A DNA stretch of 64,000 bases from Natronocalculus amylovorans (lineage in GTDB: Archaea; Halobacteriota; Halobacteria; Halobacteriales; Haloferacaceae): the NCBI RefSeq assembly GCF_023638035.1, contig NZ_JAKRVX010000002.1, forward strand, positions 1-64,000. The letters run 5' to 3'. Positions 25,042 to 33,850 of this stretch are shown here, in pieces (the first letter of the stretch is position 1; each line of letters begins with the position of its first letter). A program made the position numbers and the translations under genes. The notes beneath the pieces are model-generated. The model was not told where the DNA came from, made no database searches, and worked only from the letters and a program-made list of their open reading frames with translations.

Positions 25042-25965
25042 ATGACAACACACAAGTTAACAACTGACAAGCAGGGAGAGTACCATTATACAGTCGGTCC
25101 GTATCCAGATCCTGTTCTTGAAATCGAGCCCGGTGACACTGTCGAGGTCGAAACGCACGATGCATTTGAGGGAGCTATCGAGACAGAGGATGATTTGCCA
25201 AGTGAGGTTCTCGGTGACTACCTAAATCCACAGAATGGTCCAATCTACGTTGATGGTGCAGAGGAAGGCGATGCACTGGCGATACAGATCAACGACATCC
25301 AACCCCGCGGGCCCCAGCCGAGGGGAACAACCTGTACAGTCCCCTACTTTGGTGGGCTTACTGCGACAGATCGAACGGCAATGCTCCACGATCCGCTCCC
25401 AGAGATCGTGAAGAAATTGGAAGTCACGACGGAGGGCACTGTCTGGAACGAAGATATTACAATTCCGTATGACCCGTTCATCGGAACGGTGAGTACGTCG
25501 CCAAAGATTGATTCAGTGAACGCGCTGACACCATTCAAGCACGGTGGCAACATGGACCTGCCTAATGTGCGTCCGGGCAATACAATCTATCTCCCAGTTG
25601 AGGTGGAAGGTGGATACGTCTATCTTGGAGACTGCCACGCTGCACAAGGAGATGGTGAGCTCTGTGGTGTCGCGATCGAGCACCCGACTGTTACAACTAT
25701 TACAGTCGATCTAATCAAAGATTGGGAACTTGAATGGCCGCGGCTGGAATCCGATGAGTACATTATGAGCATTGGGAGCGTTCGTCCGATGGAAGATGCC
25801 GCCCGGGCAGCGTATACAGACTTGGTCCACTGGATGGTTGACGACTATGGATTTGACAAAATGGAGGCATATATGCTCCTCACACAGGTCGGACACGTCC
25901 GCTTAGGCAATATGGTCGATCCAAACTACACCATCGGTGCAGGCATCGATAAATCGTATTTGTGA
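25042..25965 (+). CDS. Acetamidase/formamidase family protein
   Basis: A 307-residue protein of the FmdA/AmdA family that hydrolyses formamide, acetamide or similar short amides to ammonia and the acid. Family features are VLEIEPGDTVEVETHDAFEG, GNMDLPNVRPGNTIYLPVEVEG, YLGDCHAAQGDGELCGVAIE and the terminal YMLLTQVGHVRLGNMVDP. The start at ATG 25042 (MTTHKLTTD) is preferred to one 18 bp upstream. It could supply nitrogen. Confidence 0.92.
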   Translation: MTTHKLTTDKQGEYHYTVGPYPDPVLEIEPGDTVEVETHDAFEGAIETEDDLPSEVLGDYLNPQNGPIYVDGAEEGDALAIQINDIQPRGPQPRGTTCTVPYFGGLTATDRTAMLHDPLPEIVKKLEVTTEGTVWNEDITIPYDPFIGTVSTSPKIDSVNALTPFKHGGNMDLPNVRPGNTIYLPVEVEGGYVYLGDCHAAQGDGELCGVAIEHPTVTTITVDLIKDWELEWPRLESDEYIMSIGSVRPMEDAARAAYTDLVHWMVDDYGFDKMEAYMLLTQVGHVRLGNMVDPNYTIGAGIDKSYL

Positions 25966-25969
25966 GTGT

Positions 25970-26100
25970 CGGGTCAACTACCTCGGGGTCAAGTGCTTCG
26001 AGAGACAACGTCTCTCGTTACCTTCGCTCCGCTCACTCACGGCAATGTCCACGTGAGTTGTATGCGAATACCGTTGACACTATCCAATGTGATTTAGGAT
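25970..26100 (+). mobile_element. Remnant end of an IS200/IS605-type element
   Basis: The stretch beginning CAACTACCTCGGGGTCAAGTG is followed by a perfect 8-bp hairpin CGAGAGAC-AAC-GTCTCTCG (about 25999-26017) and a TTCGCTCCGCTCACTCACGG segment. This combination resembles the ends of haloarchaeal IS200/IS605 elements. No transposase is present, so it would be a solitary end or footprint. The assignment rests on resemblance from memory. Confidence 0.35.
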
Positions 26101-26174
26101 ACCAATCGCGAGACCACGAGTTAGTTCACTGATGGTTATTCCACTCACCACGATCGGACCGCCAGTTTCGGCAG

Positions 26175-26390
26175 TCACTGATGGCAGAACCAAGTGGGAG
26201 ACAACTCAACACGGTGCGCGCAAACTTCTGTCCGCCACCGATTCGAAATGTCGTGGAGCTCATCACAGTTCGAACAGACGAATCCACTCCTGTTCTCAAC
26301 GATACCAGACACTTCAGCACCGTGATAACAATAGAACCCATTACGTCCCGCTCGGTCAGCTGCGGGATTATGTAAAAAAGAGCTGATCAC
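26175..26390 (-). pseudogene. Small zinc-ribbon-like ORF, possibly decayed
   Basis: A 71-codon frame from a GTG at 26390. It contains YCYHGAEVSGIVENRSGFVCSNCDELHDISNRW, which looks like a two-knuckle zinc ribbon (a CxxC pair) whose first knuckle reads CYHG where CYHCG would be expected. The C-terminus loses its acidic character. It may be a degenerate copy or a real small protein. The rest of 25966-26470 holds only the IS remnant and non-coding sequence. Confidence 0.3.
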
Positions 26391-26470
26391 ACTTTTCGAG
26401 TTCGTGTGTGAAAATGAGCTGCTTCATACACTGGATTCTCAGTAAGATACTTTTGGCATTGGTGATTGAT

Positions 26471-26881
26471 TCAAGCTGATCGGTCTTTCGATCGATTAGA
26501 ATAGGATTTGTCTGGCTCTTGTATTTCTGTCACGCCCGCAGCGGTGATTTCTTCGACTATGACCTCTGGGAGACCCAACAGAGACACGAATCGATTCGGA
26601 TCAACCTGAATGCCATCCATTTTTATACCTGTCAGTTTTCCAACTGTGTTCAATACACTTACTTCAAATTCGAACGGTCTGCCACGCTCATCATAGGTGT
26701 AGACCCAAAGCCGTCCAAGTCCATTTGGACTCTGCCAAGTTGTCTGTCCTTGGACAAGCAGTTTGCCTGCTGGTGGGACACAGTGTTTTTTACATGCCGG
26801 GCAGTGGCCATTGTGTAGGTCTGACCCAATGTATGTGTATGCCTCCATACAATTGAAGCACTGCAATTCTACTATTGTCAT
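26471..26881 (-). CDS. Hypothetical zinc-ribbon protein
   Basis: A 136-residue protein with an N-terminal zinc-ribbon (CFNCMEAYTYIG and CPACKKHC) and a C-terminal domain of mixed strands and helices (RLWVYTYDERGRPFEFEVSVLN). A polar tail ends in Ser/Asp/Arg. Composition is less acidic than usual here. It lies downstream of sufB on the same strand (45 bp) and could be co-transcribed with it. No family was recognised; DNA- or protein-binding is a guess. Confidence 0.6.
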   Translation of the reverse strand: MTIVELQCFNCMEAYTYIGSDLHNGHCPACKKHCVPPAGKLLVQGQTTWQSPNGLGRLWVYTYDERGRPFEFEVSVLNTVGKLTGIKMDGIQVDPNRFVSLLGLPEVIVEEITAAGVTEIQEPDKSYSNRSKDRSA

Positions 26882-26926
26882 ACTGATTTGGTAAATATGT
26901 CACAACAACTCAACAGAGTGTTGTAA

Positions 26927-28354
26927 TTATCCGAGACTACCCTCCATTTCGAGTTCAACCAAGCGGTTAAGTTCGACTGCGTATTCGATCGGTAGCTCTT
27001 CTGTGATTGGTTCGATGAATCCTGACACAATCATCTGTTTTGCATCGTCATCATCGAGGCCACGGCTTTGCAGGTAGAAGATATCCTCGTCGCCGATCTT
27101 GCCGACGGTTGCCTCGTGTGCAACGTCAACACGTGATTCGTTGATCTCCATGTATGGCATCGTATCCGATGTCGATTCGTTATCGAACATCAGTGCGTCA
27201 CACTCGACTGCTGTTGAGGAGTTGTACGCTCCGTCTGCAATGTGGACCAATCCACGGTAGTTCGTTCGGCCACCGTCTTTCGAGATCGATTTTGACTCGA
27301 TCGTCGATTTTGTCTCGGGTGCGTTGTGGTAGACTTTTGCACCAGTGTCGATGTTCTGGCCTTTTCCCGCGAACGCGATCGTAATGTGGTTGTCGGATGC
27401 ACCACGGCCTTTGAGGATCGATGCTGGGTAGAGCATCGTTGCTTTCGACCCCATCGAGCCGGAGATCCACTCCATCCGGCCGTTCTTCTCAACGATTGCA
27501 CGTTTGGTGTTGAGGTTGTAGGTGTTTTTCGACCAGTTCTGGACGGTGGAGTACTGCACGTGCGCGTCTTCTTTGACGAAGACTTCGACGCCACCGGAGT
27601 GGAGGTTGAATGCGGAGTACTTCGGTGCGGAACAGCCCTCAATATAGTGGACCTCCGAGCCTTTCTCTGCGATGATGAGCGTGTGCTCAAACTGTCCCAT
27701 TCCTTCGGAGTTCATGCGGAAGTATGCCTGAATTGGCATATTAACCGTGACATCCTCTGGGACGTAGACGAACGATCCACCGGACCAGATTGCCCCGTGG
27801 AGTGCAGCGAACTTGTTGTCGCTCGGCGGCACGCACTTCGTCATGAAGTACTCTTTGACGATCTCTTCGTGCTCTTGGACTGCTTTGTCCATGTCACAGA
27901 AGACAACGCCTTTCTCTTGCCACTGCTCTTGCATGTTCTGATACACGATCTCGGATTCGTACTGTGCACCGACACCCGAGAGTGCGTTCTTTTCTGCCTC
28001 TGGAATGCCCAGTTTGTCGAACGTGTCTTTGATCTCGTCTGGGAGATCACGCCAGTCGTCAACCCCACCGCGGACATCGACGTCCGGACGGATGTATGGG
28101 ACGATGGCATCAACGTCGACTTCGCTGAGATCCGGGGCTTCCGGCCAGCCAGTCGGCATCGGCATTTTCTGGAAGTGCTTAAGGGCGCGGAGACGGCGCT
28201 GTAGCATCCATTCGGGCTCATCTTTGTCTTCGGAGATGACGCGAATCGTTTCCTCATTGAGGCCTTTTTCGGCCTGGAACGCCGATTTCTGCTCCTTTTT
28301 AAATTCGAAGCGGGCTTCGGTGTCTGTCTGTTTTAGGTGTTCTTCGGAACTCAT
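26927..28354 (-). CDS. sufB: Fe-S cluster assembly scaffold SufB
   Basis: A 475-residue SufB, the scaffold of the SUF system that works with SufC and SufD. Its C-terminal half is a parallel beta-helix. Recognisable blocks are SGGSFVYVPEDVTVNMPIQAYFR, VHYIEGCSAPKYSAFNLHSGGVEVFV and QNWSKNTYNLNTKRAIVEKNGRMEWISGSMGSKATMLYPASILKG. The start at ATG 28354 (MSSEEHLKQ) is chosen. No sufC or sufD lies next to it, unlike the usual haloarchaeal sufCBD order. The IscA-like gene at 40.8 kb is another piece of this pathway. Confidence 0.95.
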   Translation of the reverse strand: MSSEEHLKQTDTEARFEFKKEQKSAFQAEKGLNEETIRVISEDKDEPEWMLQRRLRALKHFQKMPMPTGWPEAPDLSEVDVDAIVPYIRPDVDVRGGVDDWRDLPDEIKDTFDKLGIPEAEKNALSGVGAQYESEIVYQNMQEQWQEKGVVFCDMDKAVQEHEEIVKEYFMTKCVPPSDNKFAALHGAIWSGGSFVYVPEDVTVNMPIQAYFRMNSEGMGQFEHTLIIAEKGSEVHYIEGCSAPKYSAFNLHSGGVEVFVKEDAHVQYSTVQNWSKNTYNLNTKRAIVEKNGRMEWISGSMGSKATMLYPASILKGRGASDNHITIAFAGKGQNIDTGAKVYHNAPETKSTIESKSISKDGGRTNYRGLVHIADGAYNSSTAVECDALMFDNESTSDTMPYMEINESRVDVAHEATVGKIGDEDIFYLQSRGLDDDDAKQMIVSGFIEPITEELPIEYAVELNRLVELEMEGSLG

Positions 28355-28369
28355 TACTATGTTCTTCAT

Positions 28370-28582
28370 TCTATAACAGATAAGCTTTGACCTGGTGAAA
28401 ATTAATTCGTAAATAATTTTGTTTACTTTGTATAAAATAAACTAAAATTATGACTAGATAAACTTACGTTCACATAGCGACATAGTAAAATCGACGCACA
28501 TGGTGATACACACAACCGTTCCGTTTGACGCACTCACTACTGAAACAAAACGTCCCTCGTCAAACGCAGGAGGGGTAACTCA
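28370..28582. promoter_or_regulatory. AT-rich divergent promoter region of sufB and tfb
   Basis: About 210 bases between divergent genes, strongly AT-rich around 28400-28470. Several TATA-like stretches are present (for example GTATAAAATAAAC near 28430). A GGAGG precedes the tfb start (AGGAGGGGTAACTCAATG). No ORF is supported. Confidence 0.4.
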
Positions 28583-29530
28583 ATGATGCCGTCCACAGAG
28601 AGAATCAGGGAACAATCCCAAACAAAATCGGAAAAAACGGGCGTACTACAAACATGCCCAGAGTGTGACGGCGAGATACGTCGTGATGAAGTCCGTGGAG
28701 AGTCTATTTGTCAGCTTTGTGGCCTCGTTGTTGGAGAGTATACCATTGATCATGGTCCCGAGTGGCGATCAAATGATGATGGCGATAGTCGTTCGCGAGT
28801 AGGGAGTCCGCTAACGAACTTACGACATGACAAGGGCCTTTCAACGCAAATTAGCTGGCAAAATAAAGACGCGAGAGGAAACGGACTTAGCTATCAAAAA
28901 CAACGCAAATTCAATCGTTTACGACGCTGGGATCAACGTGCAAATGCGCGATCGCCCGAAGAACGGGGATTGAAGCATGCACTCGGTGAAATCGAGCGCA
29001 TGTCTTCTGCATTGGGGTTACCAAAACCAACACGGCAGATTGCTGCACAAATATACCGGCGTGCTGCTGATGACAATTTGCTTCCAGGGCGATCGATCGA
29101 GGGAATTGCGACCGCAAGCGTATACGCTGCGGCACGAATTGATGGCGTTCCACGAACGCTTGAAGAAGTCGCAGTTGTTAGTCGAGTAGACCAACAGCGA
29201 ATCGAACGTGCATACCGGTATATGAAGCGTGAGCTATCACTAAGCGTCCCTCTCACGGACCCTCGTGAGTACATGACCCGCATTGCGTCAGAAACCAGTT
29301 GCACAATGCAGACAGAACAACAGGCCCGAGCACTCATTGATAAAGCAGTCCGCTCTGGTGTACACGTAGGTAAAAGCCCTGTCAGTATCGCGGCTAGCTC
29401 GATTTATGCTGGAGCAAAAATGACAGACGATCCAATCACACAATCAGAGATTGCTGCTGCTGCAAACGTAAGTGAAGTCACGATACGAACTCGGTACCGG
29501 GAGTTGCTCAAATTGGATTCAGAAACCTGA
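28583..29530 (+). CDS. tfb: Transcription initiation factor IIB (TFB)
   Basis: A 315-residue archaeal TFB that bridges TBP/TATA and RNA polymerase. The N-terminal zinc ribbon is CPECDGEIRRDEVRGESICQLCG (residues about 24-46). It is followed by the B-finger/linker (DHGPEWRSNDDGDSRSRVGSPLTNLRHDKGLSTQIS) and two cyclin repeats, the first at IERMSSALGLP, the second ending in IRTRYRELLKLD. Haloarchaea encode several TFB paralogues, often with promoter-specific roles; which one this is cannot be told. The 283 bp after it (29531-29813) hold no gene that I can support. Confidence 0.96.
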   Translation: MMPSTERIREQSQTKSEKTGVLQTCPECDGEIRRDEVRGESICQLCGLVVGEYTIDHGPEWRSNDDGDSRSRVGSPLTNLRHDKGLSTQISWQNKDARGNGLSYQKQRKFNRLRRWDQRANARSPEERGLKHALGEIERMSSALGLPKPTRQIAAQIYRRAADDNLLPGRSIEGIATASVYAAARIDGVPRTLEEVAVVSRVDQQRIERAYRYMKRELSLSVPLTDPREYMTRIASETSCTMQTEQQARALIDKAVRSGVHVGKSPVSIAASSIYAGAKMTDDPITQSEIAAAANVSEVTIRTRYRELLKLDSET

Positions 29531-29813
29531 ACCGCATCAGCGTTGGCTGAGAGGCTACTAGCCTCGAATGTCCCGATGCTTTCAGCCGGTGGTGGTGAAA
29601 ATCAACGATCATGGATGGGGCCAATAGCAAGCAGAGTGGGAGAACGAAGTAGATATCCAACTGCGCCTGTTGAAGTTGTCGAATACAGGCCCCAATTGAA
29701 ACAGACTCCACACATCAAAATACTTCTCAGCACGTTGTCAAGATACTCTATTAAACGCCTACATATTGTGTATCTGAAACAACATTGAATAGTGGCACTA
29801 AATAACATACCCT

Positions 29814-30920
29814 ATGGAAATCAAGGCCGCGGTTGTTCATGAGAAAGGCGGTTCCTTTGAGATCGAATCAGTGGAACTTGAGGAGCCACGTGCAGATGAG
29901 GTACTGATCGATATGACTGCCGTGGGTGTTTGCCATACTGATCTTTCTGTGAGAGATCAGTATTATCCGACACCACTACCAGCAGTTTTGGGACATGAAG
30001 GGTCCGGCGTTGTCGAAGCAGTTGGTGAGGATGTCACCGGGGTTTCTCCCGGCGATCATGTTGTGCTCTCGTTTGATTACGATACGACCTGTAGCAATTG
30101 TCGAAACGGAGACGTTGCATACTGCAACGAATTTTTTGAGCATAACTTCACTGGACGACGTGTCGAGGACGGCTCCTCACCAATTTCGCAGAACGGAAAC
30201 GAGATCTCGGGGCTATTCTTCGGGCAGTCATCATTTGCAACGACAGCGATCGCAAAAGAACGAAACGTTGTCGTTGTTCCTGATGATGCACCGTTGGAAC
30301 TGCTTGGACCGCTTGGGTGTGGGATTCAAACCGGTGCTGGTGGCGTCATAAATTCGCTCGATCCACAGGCAGGCTCATCAATGGTTATTTTTGGAGCCGG
30401 TTCGGTTGGATTGAGTGCCTTGCTGGGTGCGAACATCAAAGGGTGTACGGACATCATTCAGATCGACCTCGTCGACAGTCGCCTAAAAAAAGCCGAAGAG
30501 CTTGGTGCAACGATGACGATAAACCCTGAAGCAGTGGATGACACAAACAGTGCGATTCAAGACGAACTCGGTGGCGGCGCAGACTACTCATTAGAGACGA
30601 CCGGCCAGCCATCGGTACTCCGACAAGCAGTCGATGTGCTTCGACAAGGAGGCACATGCGGCGTAATTGGTGCACCACCGCTGGGGACCGAAGTATCGCT
30701 CGATGTAAACACGATTCTATTCGGACGGACCGTTCAGGGAATTATTGAGGGAGATTCCCATCCAAAGGAGTTCATCCCGGATCTTGTTGAACTATACCAA
30801 CAAGGGAAGTTCCCATTTGATGAATTTGTCACATACTACGATTTCGATGATATTCAGCAGGCAGTTGCGGATTCCGAATCAGGCGAAGTCATCAAACCGA
30901 TTCTGCGGATGGATCAGTAG
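29814..30920 (+). CDS. Zinc-dependent alcohol dehydrogenase (class III/aryl-alcohol type)
   Basis: A 368-residue MDR-family dehydrogenase. The catalytic zinc site has Cys in GVCHTDL and GHEGSGVVEAVG. The structural zinc site is partial, with CSNCRNGDVAYC providing three closely spaced Cys. The NAD-binding GAGSVGLSALLGA is near residue 200 with IDLVDSRL, which favours NAD. It resembles benzyl/aryl alcohol dehydrogenases. The physiological alcohol is unknown. Monocistronic. Confidence 0.93.
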   Translation: MEIKAAVVHEKGGSFEIESVELEEPRADEVLIDMTAVGVCHTDLSVRDQYYPTPLPAVLGHEGSGVVEAVGEDVTGVSPGDHVVLSFDYDTTCSNCRNGDVAYCNEFFEHNFTGRRVEDGSSPISQNGNEISGLFFGQSSFATTAIAKERNVVVVPDDAPLELLGPLGCGIQTGAGGVINSLDPQAGSSMVIFGAGSVGLSALLGANIKGCTDIIQIDLVDSRLKKAEELGATMTINPEAVDDTNSAIQDELGGGADYSLETTGQPSVLRQAVDVLRQGGTCGVIGAPPLGTEVSLDVNTILFGRTVQGIIEGDSHPKEFIPDLVELYQQGKFPFDEFVTYYDFDDIQQAVADSESGEVIKPILRMDQ

Positions 30921-31068
30921 TCTCTCACGCTGTGGGCTTGACGTGACTCGATCGAAACAACACAAAACCGTTCATCACGCACGGATCTCACACCAAACTA
31001 CTGTCCTGCGATGAATATTCTCCATGGCGACAACGGCTTTTTTGTAGTCTGTCCACCGTGTCTATGGT

Positions 31069-32202
31069 ATGTCTTCACTTACAACGGATGACGTAGAAAG
31101 ACTCCGCGGTGTATTCGATCGACATCTCGATGTTGGCCTCCACCATGGGGCACAGTGTGCGGTGTATGTTGACGGATCGTTGGCCGTTGATTTTGCAGGT
31201 GGCACTGCTGCTCCAGAGGGCGACGAAACAACGAGTGAGACGAAGCATCTGATTTTCTCGTGCACAAAGCCGTACGTTGGTGTCGTTATCCACCAGCTCG
31301 TCGAAGAAGGACAGATTGCATACGGCGATCGCCTTGTTGAGTACTGGCCATCGTTCGCAGAGCAGGGTACAGAGAAGGCAACAATCACTGTTGAACAAGT
31401 GCTTTCGCACACTGCAGGGATCCCATATGGCCCGTTCGACGAGCAGGGAGACAAGTGGGACGATTGGGATGCGGCTGTCGCGGCAATGGAAGACATTGAA
31501 CCGGTCTATTCACCGGGTGAGCAACCTGCGTATCACGCATTCAACTATGGCTGGCTCACAGGCGAACTGATCCATCGGGTTCTTGAACAACCGGTACGCG
31601 AGGCCGTCAAAGAGCGGGTATTCGAGCCGCTTGGAATGGACGATACGTCGATCGGACTCGATCCTGATGAGCCGGACTCAGTCGCAGTACTGTCCGGGTT
31701 CGAGATGTCCGATCGATGTCGAGATGTTGGTGAGGGGTTAGGCATTCCCGCGGCAGACTCGGCCGCAGCATTCAATGAAGAACGGATTCACCGGGCGGTT
31801 ATCCCTGCCGCGAACGGTATCGGAACGGCCCGCGATATGGCTCGTTTCTATGCGTGCATCGCAAACGGCGGTTCGATCGACGGAACGGAGCTCCTTTCGA
31901 CAGAGACCGTTGACTATGCGACGCAAACGCACGCTGAAACGGATTCGGATGGGACACTCTCTCGTCCGGCTCGATATGGGCTTGGCTTTTGGACCGGCGG
32001 CCTCGCAAATGATATGTTCGGAACAGTGAGCCGCGAGCGCCAGTTCGGACATGCCGGATTAGGTAGTATCTTCGGGTGGGGAGATCCAGAGCTCAACGTT
32101 GGGTTTGCGTACGTGACAAACGGTATTCGAGAGGAGTCATACGAACATGCCGCTCGCGTTAATGCAATGGCTGATGCAGTTCGCCTGTGTCTCTCTGAGT
32201 GA
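31069..32202 (+). CDS. Serine hydrolase of the beta-lactamase class C fold
   Basis: A 377-residue class C beta-lactamase/esterase-like protein. The nucleophile is Ser of the SxxK motif (IFSCTKPYVG, residues about 63-72). The second motif is YHAFNYGWLTGELI (Tyr). A late GHAGLGSIFGWGDP fills the KTG position, typical of esterases such as EstB. There is no signal peptide, so it acts in the cytoplasm. It is probably an esterase or peptidase-like hydrolase, not an antibiotic-resistance enzyme. Confidence 0.88.
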   Translation: MSSLTTDDVERLRGVFDRHLDVGLHHGAQCAVYVDGSLAVDFAGGTAAPEGDETTSETKHLIFSCTKPYVGVVIHQLVEEGQIAYGDRLVEYWPSFAEQGTEKATITVEQVLSHTAGIPYGPFDEQGDKWDDWDAAVAAMEDIEPVYSPGEQPAYHAFNYGWLTGELIHRVLEQPVREAVKERVFEPLGMDDTSIGLDPDEPDSVAVLSGFEMSDRCRDVGEGLGIPAADSAAAFNEERIHRAVIPAANGIGTARDMARFYACIANGGSIDGTELLSTETVDYATQTHAETDSDGTLSRPARYGLGFWTGGLANDMFGTVSRERQFGHAGLGSIFGWGDPELNVGFAYVTNGIREESYEHAARVNAMADAVRLCLSE

Positions 32203-32329
32203 GTAGAAACCAACGTGTTGTGAAATGTTTTCAGCGTCCGTATTGTAAGAAAACTCATTTGCTTATCGAGTTCTGTTTGAGCTAATAGGAAGGTCCGTAT
32301 TCAAGATCAGCCAAGAGATCGGTGACTGC

Positions 32330-33313
32330 TTACACCCATGCAATCGACGTATTGTGTTTTTTGAGATATTCTGGATTAGCCCGACCTTCCATGGCTTCGA
32401 TGTAACATCCTTCCTGGTCAATCAGCGTTGTGTGAAGAATATCGCTTTCTGTGCTAAGTTCCGGATCGACCCGTAGACAGTACTCACAATCGATCGTGAA
32501 TAATCCAAGGTCGAAGGCCGCATGATGTGTTTTGCTCAGTGGAACTACGTTGGAGAGGTCTGCTCGATGCGCTTCAAATTCACTCCATGATAGCACATGT
32601 GCAATGTCTAAGAGCCCGGGATGATCGACACCTGATACGGGACATGTTTGATTATATTGGGTGAGGGCAGTAGCACGAAATTCAGGATCAAGCGATCGGG
32701 CATGCACAGATGTTGTATACGTTCCTGCAGAAATCTTATCAGCGATGAGTGGGTTCCAGTCACCGCCTCCCCACTCTTCGACAGCATTGGTAACAAACTG
32801 ATGACCCTGCTCCGTTAGCTCATACAACTGTTCGTTTTTTGTGACCAACCCCATACTTCGAAGCCAGTTTGCTCGTTGGAGTGCCATATCGGTCTCACCA
32901 TGGCTCCATCCGAGTTCTGGGTGTGTCTTCAACTGTTGCTCGCTTATTTCCGCAATCGTAAGCGGGGTAGCTGCTAACTCGTACATCAGGCTTCGAAGTC
33001 CAATGGTCCGATCGCACATTATACAGAATAACGTCGCCGTATCTTTTGTTGCAACATACTTTCTGCCAGCATCTCCAAGCACCCATCTTGACTCGTCTTT
33101 TTTGATAAACCCCACGTTCTGGATGTATGTTACCCGACGAAGGATTGACTCACGGCTTGAAACATTCCGAAATGTGCCTCGATGCCAGCCAACAAGTTCG
33201 TCAGTCGTTGGATTGTGTGTTTCAACGCACTCCAGCACTGCATCAAGTGTCTCAACGTAGTTCGTCGCCCCACCGAACATTGGGACAATACTACGCAATC
33301 GATCGGTAGCCAT
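32330..33313 (-). CDS. HNH endonuclease (HNH_2 type) with N-terminal winged-helix-like regions
   Basis: A 327-residue protein. Residues 1-180 contain two winged-helix-like segments (YVETLDAVLECV...RRVTYIQNVGFI and MALQRANWLRSMGLV). Residues 210-300 form an HNH_2 nuclease domain: TALTQYNQTCPVSGVDHPGLLDIAHVLSWSEFEAHRADLSNVVPLSKTHHAAFD shows the Cys, the catalytic His, the Asn and the last His. It could be a McrA-like restriction nuclease or a solitary defence effector. No methylase or partner is adjacent. Start ATG 33313 is preferred over 33337. Confidence 0.82.
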   Translation of the reverse strand: MATDRLRSIVPMFGGATNYVETLDAVLECVETHNPTTDELVGWHRGTFRNVSSRESILRRVTYIQNVGFIKKDESRWVLGDAGRKYVATKDTATLFCIMCDRTIGLRSLMYELAATPLTIAEISEQQLKTHPELGWSHGETDMALQRANWLRSMGLVTKNEQLYELTEQGHQFVTNAVEEWGGGDWNPLIADKISAGTYTTSVHARSLDPEFRATALTQYNQTCPVSGVDHPGLLDIAHVLSWSEFEAHRADLSNVVPLSKTHHAAFDLGLFTIDCEYCLRVDPELSTESDILHTTLIDQEGCYIEAMEGRANPEYLKKHNTSIAWV

Positions 33314-33379
33314 ACAATGTATGTCAATCACAGTCACTGGACTTCATACTTTGTGCAGCGTTCATATGGATAGGTAAGT

Positions 33380-33796
33380 TCACCGACGAACAACGATCGT
33401 CCGTCCGACAACGTCACCAATTCGTTTGCCATCACCACGATACAGAATCACTGCGACCGCAACGCTCCAGTAGCCGAGCCCATCAATGAGGCGAAGCGCA
33501 TTCCGAAGAAATGAGCCGCGAAACCCAAGCGCAGTGCCGTCATCAGAAACCACAGTGAGGCCGAATAGCCGCTTACCGATCGTCTCCCCAGTCTGCCACT
33601 CAAACAAAAAATGATACAAAAATGCAGCCGCCATGAGCAGCAGGAAAACGATCGTACGTGTGTCTCCCGGCGTCAAGAGTGCAGAAAATGAAACACCAGA
33701 GAGAACTACTGGAAGACACACAGCGACCAAGACAACTAGCTGATCAACGAGGAATGCAGGTGTTCGGAGCCGAAGCGGCGCAGGCGTGACCGACAT
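33380..33796 (-). CDS. RDD family membrane protein
   Basis: A 138-residue membrane protein with three to four hydrophobic segments. The family opening is RLRTPAFLVDQLVVLVAVCLP (the R..D pattern of RDD), with HFLFEWQTGETIGKRLFGLTVVSDDG in the middle and a C-terminal RIGDVVGRTIVV. RDD proteins are implicated in ion or osmolyte transport, unproven here. It is 54 bp downstream of the TenA gene's stop in the opposite reading order (same strand). Confidence 0.85.
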   Translation of the reverse strand: MSVTPAPLRLRTPAFLVDQLVVLVAVCLPVVLSGVSFSALLTPGDTRTIVFLLLMAAAFLYHFLFEWQTGETIGKRLFGLTVVSDDGTALGFRGSFLRNALRLIDGLGYWSVAVAVILYRGDGKRIGDVVGRTIVVRR

Positions 33797-33850
33797 ACAG
33801 GACTGTTGTCGGTGATCGATGAAAACCTACCTGTCACAGTTCACTGATAC

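Noticed and set aside
27326-28204. 292-codon plus-strand frame opposite sufB
   Set aside because: It lies entirely within the sufB gene, and its content (many C, V, R, with poor family resemblance) is that of an antisense shadow of a GC-ordered gene. SufB itself is unambiguous.
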